Shown piece after piece: positions 8,869-17,607 of a DNA stretch of 64,000 bases. The DNA comes from Caulobacter sp. CCUG 60055 (GTDB lineage Bacteria; Pseudomonadota; Alphaproteobacteria; Caulobacterales; Caulobacteraceae). The stretch covers positions 62,001 through 126,000 of the forward strand of contig NZ_PUIC01000005.1 of NCBI RefSeq assembly GCF_022750545.1, read 5' to 3'. The notes beneath the pieces are model-generated. The model was not told where the DNA came from. It was given only the letters and a program-made list of their open reading frames with translations, and did no database searches. Position numbers and translations under genes: made by a program. Positions within the stretch are counted from its first letter, which is position 1. Every line of letters begins with the position of its first letter.

Positions 8869-9762
8869 ATGGCCGCCAACTACCAGCACCTGCGCGCTTT
8901 CCACGCCATCGCCCTCGAAGGCAGCGTCACCCGGGCCGCCCGCCGGCTCAACGTCGCCCAGCCGACCCTGTCGCAGCAGCTCAAGGCCCTGGAGGCGCGC
9001 CACGGCGTCCAGCTGTTCGAAAGCCGCAAGTCGCCGCTGACCCTGTCGCTGGCCGGCCGCGACCTGCTCGCCCTGACCGAGCGGCTGTTCGCCGCCGCCT
9101 CCGAGGTCGACGAGATGCTGGGCGAGGCGGCGGGCCTCAGCGGCGGCTCGCTGCGGCTGGGCTCGGATTCGCCGCCCTACGCCGCCCGGGTCGTCGACCG
9201 CTTCCGCAAGCGCAATCCGCAGATCGCGATCCAGGTGCGGATGGGCAACGCCCGCGACGTGATCCGCTGGCTGGCCGAGGCCCAGATCGACGCCGCCATC
9301 GCCAGCGACCCGCCGGGCGACGGCATGTTCACCTATGACCCGCTGTACGAGGATAAGCTGTGGGTCGCCCTGCCGCTGGCCCACCCCCTCAGCGCCCACG
9401 AGACCGTGCCGATCGCGGCGCTGTCGGCCGAAACCCTGTTGCAGCGCGAGGTCAGCTCCAAGACCCGGGCCTTCACCGAACAGGCCCTGGACGCGGCCGG
9501 CGTCGAGCCGGCGGCCTGCCTGGAGTTGCAGACCCGCGAGACCATCCGCGAGGGCGTCGCCCTCGGCCTTGGGGTCAGCGTGTTCTTCTCGTCGGAATGC
9601 CCGCCCGACAGCCGGATCGCCTATCGGCAGCTGGAGACCGCCGGTCGGGAGTTCCACCTGCACGGCTATCTGGTCTGCCTGCGCGAGCGCCGCCGCAGCG
9701 CCCTGATGCGGGCGCTGCGGTCGGTCGCCGCCGACATCCACGAAAGCCGCGCCGCCGCCTGA
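8869..9762 (+). CDS. LysR-family regulator, likely of the phosphonate operon
   Basis: A 297-residue LTTR, the usual family length. The N-terminal winged helix-turn-helix is clear (GSVTRAARRLNVAQPTLSQQ, about 18-37), followed by the linker helix and a two-lobed periplasmic-binding-like effector domain from about residue 90. The ATG at 8869 has a GAAAGGA ribosome-binding site 8 nt upstream; the long open frame preceding it is a shadow of the TBDR on the other strand. Divergence from the TBDR-oxidase-phnX-transporter operon and the palindrome at 8802-8818 make it the likely regulator, responding to aminoethylphosphonate or its aldehyde (inference). Confidence 0.92.
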   Translation: MAANYQHLRAFHAIALEGSVTRAARRLNVAQPTLSQQLKALEARHGVQLFESRKSPLTLSLAGRDLLALTERLFAAASEVDEMLGEAAGLSGGSLRLGSDSPPYAARVVDRFRKRNPQIAIQVRMGNARDVIRWLAEAQIDAAIASDPPGDGMFTYDPLYEDKLWVALPLAHPLSAHETVPIAALSAETLLQREVSSKTRAFTEQALDAAGVEPAACLELQTRETIREGVALGLGVSVFFSSECPPDSRIAYRQLETAGREFHLHGYLVCLRERRRSALMRALRSVAADIHESRAAA

Positions 9763-9765
9763 GGA

Positions 9766-10743
9766 TCAGGCGGCCCGCGCCCCGGCCCGGACGGGGATGG
9801 CGGCCTTGTAGACGCTCGCGCCGAGATGGTCGCGGAACTCGACCTCCAGCGCCTCCGGGGTCAGGCGATAGACCGAGAAGCCCGAGCGCGACAGGCAGAA
9901 GCGCGTGCCCTGCACCGCCTTCACCGGGCGCACCTCCGAGCCGGCCCCGGTGCAGATGTAGTCGACGCCGTCGCGCTGGATGTGCTGCAGGTCGTGGTCG
10001 TGGCCGCAGACATAGGCCTGGACGCCGCGCCGCTCGAGGATCGGCTTGAGCTGGGCCTTCAGCTCGGCGGTGTCGCCGTGGCCGGAGCCGCCCGAGAACA
10101 CCGTGTGGTGGCCGAAGACCAGCTTCCACGGCGCCGACGAGCGGGCCAGCTCGGCGTCGAGCCAGGCCAGCTGCGCCGCCGGGTCCTGGGCCAGGACGTT
10201 GCGCTTGATGTTGGTCTCGACCTTGCTGCGGTAGCTCTGCACCAGGGGCGAGGTGTCGATGAAGAACAGGTCGACGAAGGGCGCGCCGACCTCGGCTCCG
10301 GCGACCTTGTAGTAGCGGGCCGGCATCTTCCAGCGCGGGCTGACGCGGGCGTAGTCGAGCTGGGCCTGCGGCTCGCCGCGATAGTCGTGGTTGCCCAGGG
10401 CGACGAACCACGGCGCCTGCAGCGACGGGGCGGTGTAGATGTCTTCGAAGCTGGTCTTCCACTGCGGGTCGTCGACCGAGCGCACGCCGTCGTCGTAGAA
10501 GTTGTCGCCCACCGACGCCGTGAAACGCGCGCCGACGGCGGCGGCGGCCTCGCCCATCCGCGCGGCCACGTCGCGCTGGTGCTCGGCCCCGTCGCGGCCC
10601 CAGTCGCCGACGGCCAGGAAGGTCAGCGCCTCGCCGGCGCCGGGCGCGGCCGCGAGCGCCCCTCCGGCGAGCAGCGGCGTCGCGGCCAGGCCGCCGGCGG
10701 CGGCCAGGACCGTCCGGCGGGACGGGGTTCGGGTGTCGGTCAT
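9766..10743 (-). CDS. Tat-exported purple-acid-phosphatase-like metallophosphoesterase
   Basis: A calcineurin-like dimetal phosphoesterase of 325 residues. A twin-arginine signal (SRRTVLAAAGGLAATPLLAGGALA) opens the protein. Metal-ligand motifs follow in family order: AVGDWG, SVGDNFYDDGV, ALGNHDYRG, FGHHTVFSGG and CGHDHDLQHI. This order and spacing resemble tartrate-resistant (type 5) purple acid phosphatases. It probably releases phosphate from esters in the periplasm. Its start lies 20 nt after the STN-type TBDR stop, so it is the last gene of the ECF sigma-FecR-TBDR cluster; the TBDR may import the phosphorylated compound it cleaves. The ATG at 10743 has an AAGGGAG ribosome-binding site at 9 nt. 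Confidence 0.88.
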   Translation of the reverse strand: MTDTRTPSRRTVLAAAGGLAATPLLAGGALAAAPGAGEALTFLAVGDWGRDGAEHQRDVAARMGEAAAAVGARFTASVGDNFYDDGVRSVDDPQWKTSFEDIYTAPSLQAPWFVALGNHDYRGEPQAQLDYARVSPRWKMPARYYKVAGAEVGAPFVDLFFIDTSPLVQSYRSKVETNIKRNVLAQDPAAQLAWLDAELARSSAPWKLVFGHHTVFSGGSGHGDTAELKAQLKPILERRGVQAYVCGHDHDLQHIQRDGVDYICTGAGSEVRPVKAVQGTRFCLSRSGFSVYRLTPEALEVEFRDHLGASVYKAAIPVRAGARAA

Positions 10744-10763
10744 GATGTCGCGCTCCCTTGGGT

Positions 10764-13613
10764 TCAGAATTTCAGCTGCACGCCGCCGCGCAGCGCCCAG
10801 CCGTACTGCTCGTTCTCGACCAGCCGGCGCTGATCGCCGATCCAGCGCCGCCATGGCTCGTTGTTGAGGTTCGAGCCTTCGACAAACACCTGCAGCCGCG
10901 ACGTCACCGCATAGCTGGCCTGGGCGTCGAGCTGGCCGAAGTCGGCGGTGTAGACGTCGAGGTCGCGGTTGGCTCCGATGGTGTCGAGGAAGTGCGAGCG
11001 GTAGGAATAGGCCAGCCGCGCGCTGAAGCCGTACTTTTCATAGAAAGGCTGGGCGCTGGCCACCCGCTTCGACGTGTTGGCCAGCGGCGCCGAGTCCGTG
11101 CGGCCCGGCACGCCCGTGGCCTTGGAGTCGATGAAGGTCATGTTGGCCGACACCCCCAGGCCGTCGAACGGCGAGGGCAGGAAGCCGAGCTGCGCCTGGG
11201 CGTTCAGCTCCAGCCCCATCACCTCGGCGTGGTCGGCGTTGGTCGGGCTGGTCACCACCGCCTGGGCCAGGGTCTGGCCGGCGAACACGCCGTTCTGGAC
11301 GATCCGTTGCTGGCTGTAGATCGGATCGTCGATGCGCTTGTAGAACACCCCGGCGGAAAGCAGGCCTTGGAACGGCAGGTAGTATTCGACGGCGGCGTCG
11401 AGGTTGGCGGCCTTCAGCGGCTTGAGGCCGGGATTGCCCATCGACACCGTGCCGGCGGCCGTGTCGATCGTCACGTAGGGGGCCAGGTCGGCGTAGTTCG
11501 GCCGCCCGATGGCGGTGGTCGCCGCCGCGCGGAGCACCAGCCGGTCGTTGACGTCGAAGCGCAGGTTCACGCCGGGAAACAGGTTGGTGTAGTCGCGCTC
11601 GCCGCGCAGGTTGAACCCCGGGTCGGCGGCGGTGGCGGCGGTGACCAGCTTGGCCTTGTAGTCGCCTTCCGTGCGCTCGACCCGCACGCCGGGGATCACC
11701 GTCAGGCGGCCGACGTGCGCCTCGGCCATGACATAGGCCGCGTAGATGCGTTCGGAGACGTCGTAGTCCGACGACAGGCTGTCGCCGATCGACTTGGGGT
11801 CCAGCTTGAACTGCGACGGGTTGGCGGAGAAGAACGCCTCGGCGGCGGCGGTGTCGACGCGCGGGCCGAAGCGGTAGCGCCCGCCGTAGATCGACGGCTC
11901 GCCCAGGAACGAGGCGGCCGCCAGGGTCAGGGTCGAGCCGGAATAGTTGTAGGTGGCCGATTCCTGGTCGTTGGTCTTGTGGCGGTCGAGCAGCTTCGCC
12001 CCGACCTTCAGCGTCATGCGCTCGCCGACGCCGGCCAGCGGCAGGCTGTAGTCGACCCGGCCCTGCCAGACCGTCTCCTCGGCGCGGCGATGGGCGTGGC
12101 TGATGCTCTTGGCGGTGAACTTGGACGGGTCGTAGGCCGCGTCGGCGGGCGAAACCAGGAACAGGGTCGAGCCCAGGTCGTAGGTCCCGGCGAAGCCGGC
12201 CTTGGGGCCCGAAAACTGCCATTCGTCGCGGCGCGGGTCTTCCTTGACGGCGTTGGCGTAGCCGGCCTCGGCGCTCAGTTCGCCGCGCGGCAGCTCGAAG
12301 CGGCCGCCGACGGTCAGGTTCCTGGTGGCGTCCTCCTCCTTGCGGTTGCGGACGTAGCGGGTGGCGACGCCGCCGGTGAAGGCGCCGGTCGTCGCGGTCT
12401 GGTTCGAGAAGGCCGAGGCGGTCTTGACCGGGAGCGCGAAGCGGAACTGGTCGCGCACCTCGCTGTCGCTGAAGGTGTCGTACACCGCGCGCAGGTAGAG
12501 GCTGGTCCTGTCCGAGGGCCGCCAGTCGAGATTGGCGACGACGCCCGAGCGTTCGCGGGTCAGGTTGTAGTCGCGCAGGCGAAAGTCGTCGGGGACGACC
12601 CGGCCGTTGACCGGCGCCCAGTTCGACGAGCCCTGGACGTTCTGCGACTGGATCGGGCGCTTGGAATAGTTCAGGGCCAGCACGGCGCCGAACTGGTCCT
12701 GGCCGCCGAAACGGGTCCCGGCGGTGACGTCGCCCTCATAGGGGTTCTTGCCGTTCAGGTCGTAGTAGCCGTAGGCCGCCCGGGCGTTGACGAAGGGCGT
12801 GCGGCGGTCGAAGGCCGACAAGGTCTTGATCTCCACCTCGCCGGCGATGGCGTTGGCGTCGAGGTCGGGGGTCAGGGTCTTGACCACCTTGACCGAGCCG
12901 ATCAGGGCCGAGGGCACGTCGTCCAGCTTGACCTGCCGGCCGGCCGGTTCGGGCGCCGGGGCGGTCTGGCCGTTCATGGTCACGTTGGCCAGGTTGGGGT
13001 CGACGCCGCGGATCAGCACGTAGCGGCCCTCGCCCTGGTCGTTGGCGGCGCTGACGCCGGGCAGACGGCGCACGGCCTCGGCGACGTTCTGGTCGGGCAG
13101 CTTGCCGACGTCGTCGGCGTAGAGGGCCTCGACGAAGTTGTCGGCCCGCTTCTTGGCGGCCAGCGCCTTGCGGTCGGCGTCGCGGCGGCCGGTGACCACC
13201 AGTTCGGCCAGCTCCTGCTCGTCGTCGGCCGTCCCGCGGGCGGCGGCGTGGCGGGCGGCGGCCTCGGCCGCCTTGGCGGCCGGCGAGACCAGGATCGAGC
13301 GCGGATCGCTGAGGTCCGCCGCCAGCCCCGAACCGGCCAGCACCGCGTCGAGCGCCTGGGAGACGGTGTAGGCGCCGTCGAGCCGGGGCGCCTGGCGGCC
13401 CTGCACCAGTTCGGGCCGGAAGATGATGGTGCGGTCGAAGCGCCGCGCCACGTCCTTGAGCGACTGGCCGAGCGCCTGCTGCGGCAGGCTGAGGCGCATC
13501 TGGCGGCCCGCCGCCTGGGCCTGGGCGGGACGGTCGGCGGCGATCGCGCCGGCGCCTCCCGCCATGACCAACATCACCGCCGCCGATGCGCAGAGCGCCT
13601 GTTTGACTTGCAT
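10764..13613 (-). CDS. STN-domain TonB-dependent transducer/receptor (FecA-like)
   Basis: A 949-residue receptor with signal peptide (about 1-31), then a secretin/TonB short N-terminal (STN) signalling domain (about 45-105, including QQALGQSLKDVARRFDRTIIF and ILVSP), a linker with a TonB-box-like ELAELVVTGRR, a plug with DQNVAEAVRRLPGVS and IRGVDPNLANVTMNG, and a barrel ending GVQLKF. STN domains contact FecR in surface-signalling systems, and fecR and an ECF sigma gene lie just upstream. ATG 13613 is preferred over 13622 because GGGGGA lies 8 nt upstream of it. The ligand is unknown; the phosphatase next door suggests a phosphorylated organic molecule. Confidence 0.92.
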   Translation of the reverse strand: MQVKQALCASAAVMLVMAGGAGAIAADRPAQAQAAGRQMRLSLPQQALGQSLKDVARRFDRTIIFRPELVQGRQAPRLDGAYTVSQALDAVLAGSGLAADLSDPRSILVSPAAKAAEAAARHAAARGTADDEQELAELVVTGRRDADRKALAAKKRADNFVEALYADDVGKLPDQNVAEAVRRLPGVSAANDQGEGRYVLIRGVDPNLANVTMNGQTAPAPEPAGRQVKLDDVPSALIGSVKVVKTLTPDLDANAIAGEVEIKTLSAFDRRTPFVNARAAYGYYDLNGKNPYEGDVTAGTRFGGQDQFGAVLALNYSKRPIQSQNVQGSSNWAPVNGRVVPDDFRLRDYNLTRERSGVVANLDWRPSDRTSLYLRAVYDTFSDSEVRDQFRFALPVKTASAFSNQTATTGAFTGGVATRYVRNRKEEDATRNLTVGGRFELPRGELSAEAGYANAVKEDPRRDEWQFSGPKAGFAGTYDLGSTLFLVSPADAAYDPSKFTAKSISHAHRRAEETVWQGRVDYSLPLAGVGERMTLKVGAKLLDRHKTNDQESATYNYSGSTLTLAAASFLGEPSIYGGRYRFGPRVDTAAAEAFFSANPSQFKLDPKSIGDSLSSDYDVSERIYAAYVMAEAHVGRLTVIPGVRVERTEGDYKAKLVTAATAADPGFNLRGERDYTNLFPGVNLRFDVNDRLVLRAAATTAIGRPNYADLAPYVTIDTAAGTVSMGNPGLKPLKAANLDAAVEYYLPFQGLLSAGVFYKRIDDPIYSQQRIVQNGVFAGQTLAQAVVTSPTNADHAEVMGLELNAQAQLGFLPSPFDGLGVSANMTFIDSKATGVPGRTDSAPLANTSKRVASAQPFYEKYGFSARLAYSYRSHFLDTIGANRDLDVYTADFGQLDAQASYAVTSRLQVFVEGSNLNNEPWRRWIGDQRRLVENEQYGWALRGGVQLKF

Positions 13614-13687
13614 AGGAACCATCCCCCGAAAGGTCACGTCAGGTTCGACGGGCGGGGCTCGCGGCTGTGCGCGGGGTCATAAAAATT

Positions 13688-14650
13688 TCACGGCTCCAGG
13701 CGGATCTGCAGCGGGTCGGCGATCACCGCGCGCCAACCCTCCACCGCCGCCACGCCGCGGGCGAAGGTGGTCGGGTCGCGAGGGTCGTAGACGCCGCTGA
13801 TGCGGGCGCGGCCCATGGCCGGATCGGCCAGGACGATGCGCACCCGCGAATAGCGCGCCAGCTCGGCCACCGCCGCGTCCAGCGGCGCGTCCTCCAGGTC
13901 GATGCGGCCGCTGCGCCAGGCGAGGTCCCGCCCGAGCTCGGCCCGGGCGAACCGCGCTCCGACGGCGTCGCGCGCCAGGGTCAGCTTGTCGCCCTGGACC
14001 AGGCGGCGCGGCGGCCCGCCGCGCACGGCCACGTCGACCGCTCCCTGCGAGACCGTGACCGACGAGGCCTCGTCGAGCCTGAGCACGTCGAAGGCCGTGC
14101 CGACGTCGCGGACGTCGAGGTCGCCCGCCGCCACCGTGAAGGGGCGCAACAGGCCGTGCCGGACGGTGAAGTGCGCCTCGCCCTTGACCAGCCGCACCGT
14201 GCGGCGGAGCGGCGTGTAGGCCACCTCCAGCACGCTGTCGGTGTTGACCTCGGCGGTCGAGCCGTCCGGCAGCCCCACGGTGCTGGTCTGTCCCACCGCC
14301 GTCTGGATGCGGAAGCGCGCCCCGGCCGAGGGGGCGACCACCGCCGCCGCCGACACGGCCGCGACGACGACGACCGCCGCCGCCGCGGCGACCATCGGCC
14401 GCGCCGGGCCCCTGCGACGCCGGGCGACGCCGGGCCGCAGCCCGGCCAGGGCGGCGGCGCGCATCTCGACGATCTGCGGGTCGTCGGCGATGTCCGACAG
14501 CGCGTCGTCGACCAGGGCGCGCGCGTGCTCGAAGGCGGCGCGGTTGTCGCCCTGCGCGAGCCAATGCTCGAACGCCCTCGCCTCGTCGGCGGTCAACGGA
14601 CCTTCACGAAGACGCGCCAGCCACGACGCTTCCTGCCCATGCATATTCAT
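13688..14650 (-). CDS. fecR: FecR-type anti-sigma/sensor protein
   Basis: A 320-residue inner-membrane regulator. The N-terminal cytoplasmic FecR region (DEARAFEHWLAQGDNRAAFE, about 22-41) binds the sigma factor. One transmembrane segment lies at about 86-108 (Ala/Val rich). The periplasmic FecR domain has IQTAVGQTSTVGLPDGSTAEVN, RTVRLVKGEAHFTV and DVRDVGTAFDVL, and a C-terminal secretin-like portion could dock with the STN domain of the downstream receptor. Start and upstream stop overlap as TAATG, implying coupled translation with the ECF sigma gene. A second ATG two codons in (14644) is possible. Confidence 0.94.
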   Translation of the reverse strand: MNMHGQEASWLARLREGPLTADEARAFEHWLAQGDNRAAFEHARALVDDALSDIADDPQIVEMRAAALAGLRPGVARRRRGPARPMVAAAAAVVVVAAVSAAAVVAPSAGARFRIQTAVGQTSTVGLPDGSTAEVNTDSVLEVAYTPLRRTVRLVKGEAHFTVRHGLLRPFTVAAGDLDVRDVGTAFDVLRLDEASSVTVSQGAVDVAVRGGPPRRLVQGDKLTLARDAVGARFARAELGRDLAWRSGRIDLEDAPLDAAVAELARYSRVRIVLADPAMGRARISGVYDPRDPTTFARGVAAVEGWRAVIADPLQIRLEP

Positions 14651-15231
14651 TAAGACGTTCCAGAAGCCCGATCGTGCGCGGGGTCGGCGTCGGGATCGGG
14701 AAGTCGCAGCAAAGCCTCGATGGCGACGGCCATGCGGCGGCGGATCTCGGCGACCGTCACGCCCAGCTGGGCGGAAAGCTGCCGGTAGGAATAGCCCTCG
14801 AAGCGGTTGAGCAGGAAGACGCGGCGCACCTCGGGATCGAGGCCGCGCAGGACCGCCGCCACCTGGGCGCTGCGCCGCCGCGCCGCCGTCGCCCGTTCCG
14901 GGTCGACCGGCGCGTCGATGACGCTGGCGTCCATCAGGTCCTGAGCCGGCAGGGCCGCCCTGACCTTCAGCATGCGGTGGCGGTCGCGCAGCACGTTCGA
15001 GGCGACGGTGAACAGGAAGGCCTCGGGGTTGTCGGCGGCGGCGAAGCCGGCGCTGGACAGGATGCGGACGAACACGTCCTGGGCCAGTTCCTCGGCCTCG
15101 GCGGTCGAGGCGCCCCGCTTGCGGAAATACTGGATCAGCGCCGGCCGGTAACGGAGATAGACCCGCTCGAACAGGCCCGGGCCGCCGGCGTCGGATGGCG
15201 CCGTCGCGCCGGATCGCCTGCCTTCCGCCAC
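14650..15231 (-). CDS. ECF sigma factor, FecI-like
   Basis: A 193-residue ECF sigma factor with region 2 (LFERVYLRYRPALIQYFRKR; EAEELAQDVFVRIL, about 20-60) and region 4 (LDPEVRRVFLLNRFEGYSYRQLSAQLGVTVAEI, about 130-165). It lacks region 3, as ECF factors do. It heads a sigma-FecR-STN TBDR-phosphatase cluster and is expected to be released when the receptor binds its ligand, switching on the downstream genes. The end overlaps the FecR start by 1 nt. A CTAG-rich palindrome lies 44 bp upstream. Confidence 0.93.
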   Translation of the reverse strand: MAEGRRSGATAPSDAGGPGLFERVYLRYRPALIQYFRKRGASTAEAEELAQDVFVRILSSAGFAAADNPEAFLFTVASNVLRDRHRMLKVRAALPAQDLMDASVIDAPVDPERATAARRRSAQVAAVLRGLDPEVRRVFLLNRFEGYSYRQLSAQLGVTVAEIRRRMAVAIEALLRLPDPDADPAHDRASGTS

Positions 15232-15274
15232 CCGCAGTTCGCCTCTCCCGCCGCGCCGCCCCCAGGGACGCGAG

Positions 15275-15286
15275 GGCTAGCTAGCC
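15275..15286. promoter_or_regulatory. 12-bp palindrome upstream of the ECF sigma gene
   Basis: GGCTAGCTAGCC is a perfect palindrome containing two overlapping copies of CTAG, a tetranucleotide usually scarce in proteobacterial DNA. It sits 44 bp before the ECF sigma start, in the only sizeable gap of this region. An operator role is possible but unsupported beyond symmetry and location. Confidence 0.3.
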
Positions 15287-15335
15287 GCGCGGCGCGACAG
15301 TTTGACGACGAGGCAGGCCTCGGGGAGACGCCGGG

Positions 15336-16808
15336 TCAGGCGCCTTCGGGGCGAGGCGAGGCGGCCCGGGGCGGAGCGGGGAAGACGAGTTCGACCCGCA
15401 GGCCCGGCCCGGCGTCGCCCAGGCCGAGGGTCGCGCCATGGCGGCGGGCGATGGCGGCGATGATCGGCAGGCCGAGGCCCGAGCCGGGGCCCGAACGGCT
15501 GGGGTCGAGGCGCCGGAAACGTTGCAGGACGACGTCGTGATCCTTGGGCGCGATGCCCTCGCCGCCATCCTCGACCCGCAGCGCCGCCGCACCGTCGCGC
15601 GCCTCCACCGTCAGGCGGACCGGGGTTCCCGCCGGCGTATGGCGCATGACGTTCTCCAGCAGGTTGGAGATGGCCTGGGCCAGCAACTGGGTGTCGCCGG
15701 CCACCGGCGCCGGCGACAGGCGAAGGTCGAACCGCCGCCCCTCGGCCTCCAGGTCGGGGCGGTAGGCCTCGCCGACCTGCGAGGCGATGTCGGCGAGGTC
15801 GGCGACCACCGGGCCGGCCATGCCGCGGCCGTTCTCGATCTCGGCGAGACGCAGCATGGAATCGAAGGTGCGCAGGATTTCCTCGATATCGGCGTCGATG
15901 CGCTCCACCGAGGCCAGCAGCTCGGGATTCCCGGACGAGGCGCGCCGCAGCCGGTCGAGCCGCTGGCGCACGCGGGTCAGCGGCGTGCGCAGGTCGTGGG
16001 CGATGTCGGTCGAGACCTGCCGCACCTGCCCGACCAACGCGCCGATCTCCTCAAGCATGACGTTGAAGGCGCCGCCCAGCTCGTCGACGTCGTCGCGCGG
16101 GGCGCCGGACCGCACCGCCACCCGCACGTCGAGCCGGCCCAGCGACACCTGATGGGCGGCCGCGACCACCGCCGCCACCCGTCGCCAGACCCCGCGCGCG
16201 AAGGCGTAGGACGCCAGCAGGCAGAGGGCGACGCCGAGCACGCCGCACAGGGCCAGCGTCCGGCGCACGGCGGCGAGCTGGCGCGCCTCGGAGGCGAGGT
16301 CCTGGCCCACCGACATCTGCGAGCCGTCCGGCAGGGGTTCGGAATAGACCAGGAACTCGCGGCTGCGGCCGTCGGCGTTGCGGTCGCGGACCTTGGACCA
16401 GCCTTCGGCGGCCGGCACCGGCGGCAGGCGGCCCGCGCGCAAGGTCCCGTCCGGGCCGACCAGCCGGTACTCGAAGCCCCGCCACAGGCGCGAGCGCTTG
16501 TTGACCGTATAGGGCAGGTGGTCCGAGCCCTTGATGACGAACTCGTCCTGCAGCGACACCGCCTCGCCCAGCACCCGCTCCTGCACCGCGCGCTGGTCGA
16601 TCAGGCGCACCGCCACCTGGGCGACGCCGCCGGCGACGGCGAAGGCGATGATCACCGCCACCGCCTGGACCAGGGCCAGCCGCACGCCGGTGCGCGCCAC
16701 CAGGCGGCTGGCGAGCCAGGCCCTCAGCGCCGCCAGCCGGCGGACGACGGCGGCGAAGTCGATGCGCCGGCGGCCGGCGTCGTCGAGGACGGGAAGCAGC
16801 AGCGCCAT
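15336..16808 (-). CDS. Membrane sensor histidine kinase
   Basis: A 490-residue OmpR-class kinase. Two transmembrane segments (about 44-66 and 190-210) flank a periplasmic sensor of about 120 residues. A HAMP domain follows (about 211-265), then HisKA with the phospho-accepting histidine in STDIAHDLRTPLTRVRQRL, and an HATPase_c domain with N box (ISNLLENVMRHTPAG), G1 (DGGEGIAP) and G2 (GSGLGLPII). The gene follows its response regulator by 10 nt and is co-transcribed with it. No sensory family is recognisable in the periplasmic part, so the stimulus is unknown. Confidence 0.93.
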   Translation of the reverse strand: MALLLPVLDDAGRRRIDFAAVVRRLAALRAWLASRLVARTGVRLALVQAVAVIIAFAVAGGVAQVAVRLIDQRAVQERVLGEAVSLQDEFVIKGSDHLPYTVNKRSRLWRGFEYRLVGPDGTLRAGRLPPVPAAEGWSKVRDRNADGRSREFLVYSEPLPDGSQMSVGQDLASEARQLAAVRRTLALCGVLGVALCLLASYAFARGVWRRVAAVVAAAHQVSLGRLDVRVAVRSGAPRDDVDELGGAFNVMLEEIGALVGQVRQVSTDIAHDLRTPLTRVRQRLDRLRRASSGNPELLASVERIDADIEEILRTFDSMLRLAEIENGRGMAGPVVADLADIASQVGEAYRPDLEAEGRRFDLRLSPAPVAGDTQLLAQAISNLLENVMRHTPAGTPVRLTVEARDGAAALRVEDGGEGIAPKDHDVVLQRFRRLDPSRSGPGSGLGLPIIAAIARRHGATLGLGDAGPGLRVELVFPAPPRAASPRPEGA

Positions 16809-16818
16809 CGTCCGCGCC

Positions 16819-17535
16819 TCAGACCGCGCCGACCACGTAGCCGGCCCCGCGGACCGTGACGATCAGCGGCGGGCCGCCGTCCTGGTCGATCTTGGCGCGC
16901 AGGCGGCTGATGTGGGTCTCGACGATGTTGGTGCGCGGGTCGAAATGGAAGCCCCAGACCTTCTCTAGCAGCATGGCCCGCGTCACCACCCGCCCGGCGT
17001 TGAGCATGAGGAATTCGAGCAGCTTGTACTCCAGCGGCAACACCTCGATCCGGCGGCCGGCCCGTGTCACCGTGCGCGACAGCCGGTCGACCTCCAGGTC
17101 GTCGACCTGAAGGCTGGTGCGCTCATAGGCCGGCGCGGCGGGGCGGCGGGCCAGCGCCCCGACCCGCGCCGCCAGCTCCGCCGACGAGAACGGCTTGACC
17201 AGATAGTCGTCGCCGCCGCCTTCCAGGCCAGCGACGCGGTCGGCGATCGAGCCCATGGCGGTCAGGAACAGCACCGGCGTCTGCACCCGCCGGGCGCGCA
17301 GCTCCCCGACCAGGGACAGGCCGTCGCGCCGGGGCAGCATGCGGTCGACGATGATGACGTCGTGTTCGCCGCGCGAGGCCCGTTCCAGGCCGTCTTCGCC
17401 GTCGACGGCGGCGTCGACGATCCAGCCGGCCTCCCTCAGGCTTTCCGAGACGTGGGCCGTGGTCTCCGCCTCGTCCTCGATCAGCAGGACCCGCTGGCTG
17501 GACGCCGCGCCGCGCCCGGGTTCGTACGCCGTCAT
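16819..17535 (-). CDS. OmpR/PhoB-family response regulator
   Basis: A 238-residue regulator: receiver domain (about 15-130) with acidic pocket IEDE, phospho-acceptor Asp in VIIVDRMLPRRDG, conserved Thr in FLTAMG and Lys in LVKPFSSAEL, then a winged-helix DNA-binding domain (about 140-235) with the recognition segment NIVETHISRLRAKID. It precedes the histidine kinase at 15336-16808 and forms a two-component system with it. A 16-bp palindrome 73 bp upstream of its start is a candidate autoregulatory site. Confidence 0.94.
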   Translation of the reverse strand: MTAYEPGRGAASSQRVLLIEDEAETTAHVSESLREAGWIVDAAVDGEDGLERASRGEHDVIIVDRMLPRRDGLSLVGELRARRVQTPVLFLTAMGSIADRVAGLEGGGDDYLVKPFSSAELAARVGALARRPAAPAYERTSLQVDDLEVDRLSRTVTRAGRRIEVLPLEYKLLEFLMLNAGRVVTRAMLLEKVWGFHFDPRTNIVETHISRLRAKIDQDGGPPLIVTVRGAGYVVGAV

Positions 17536-17607
17536 CGCCGTCTCGCGATCATGATGGGAGGCGCGAAGTTATCGCCGCCCGGAATTCTCAGGGCAACTAC
17601 GCCATAT

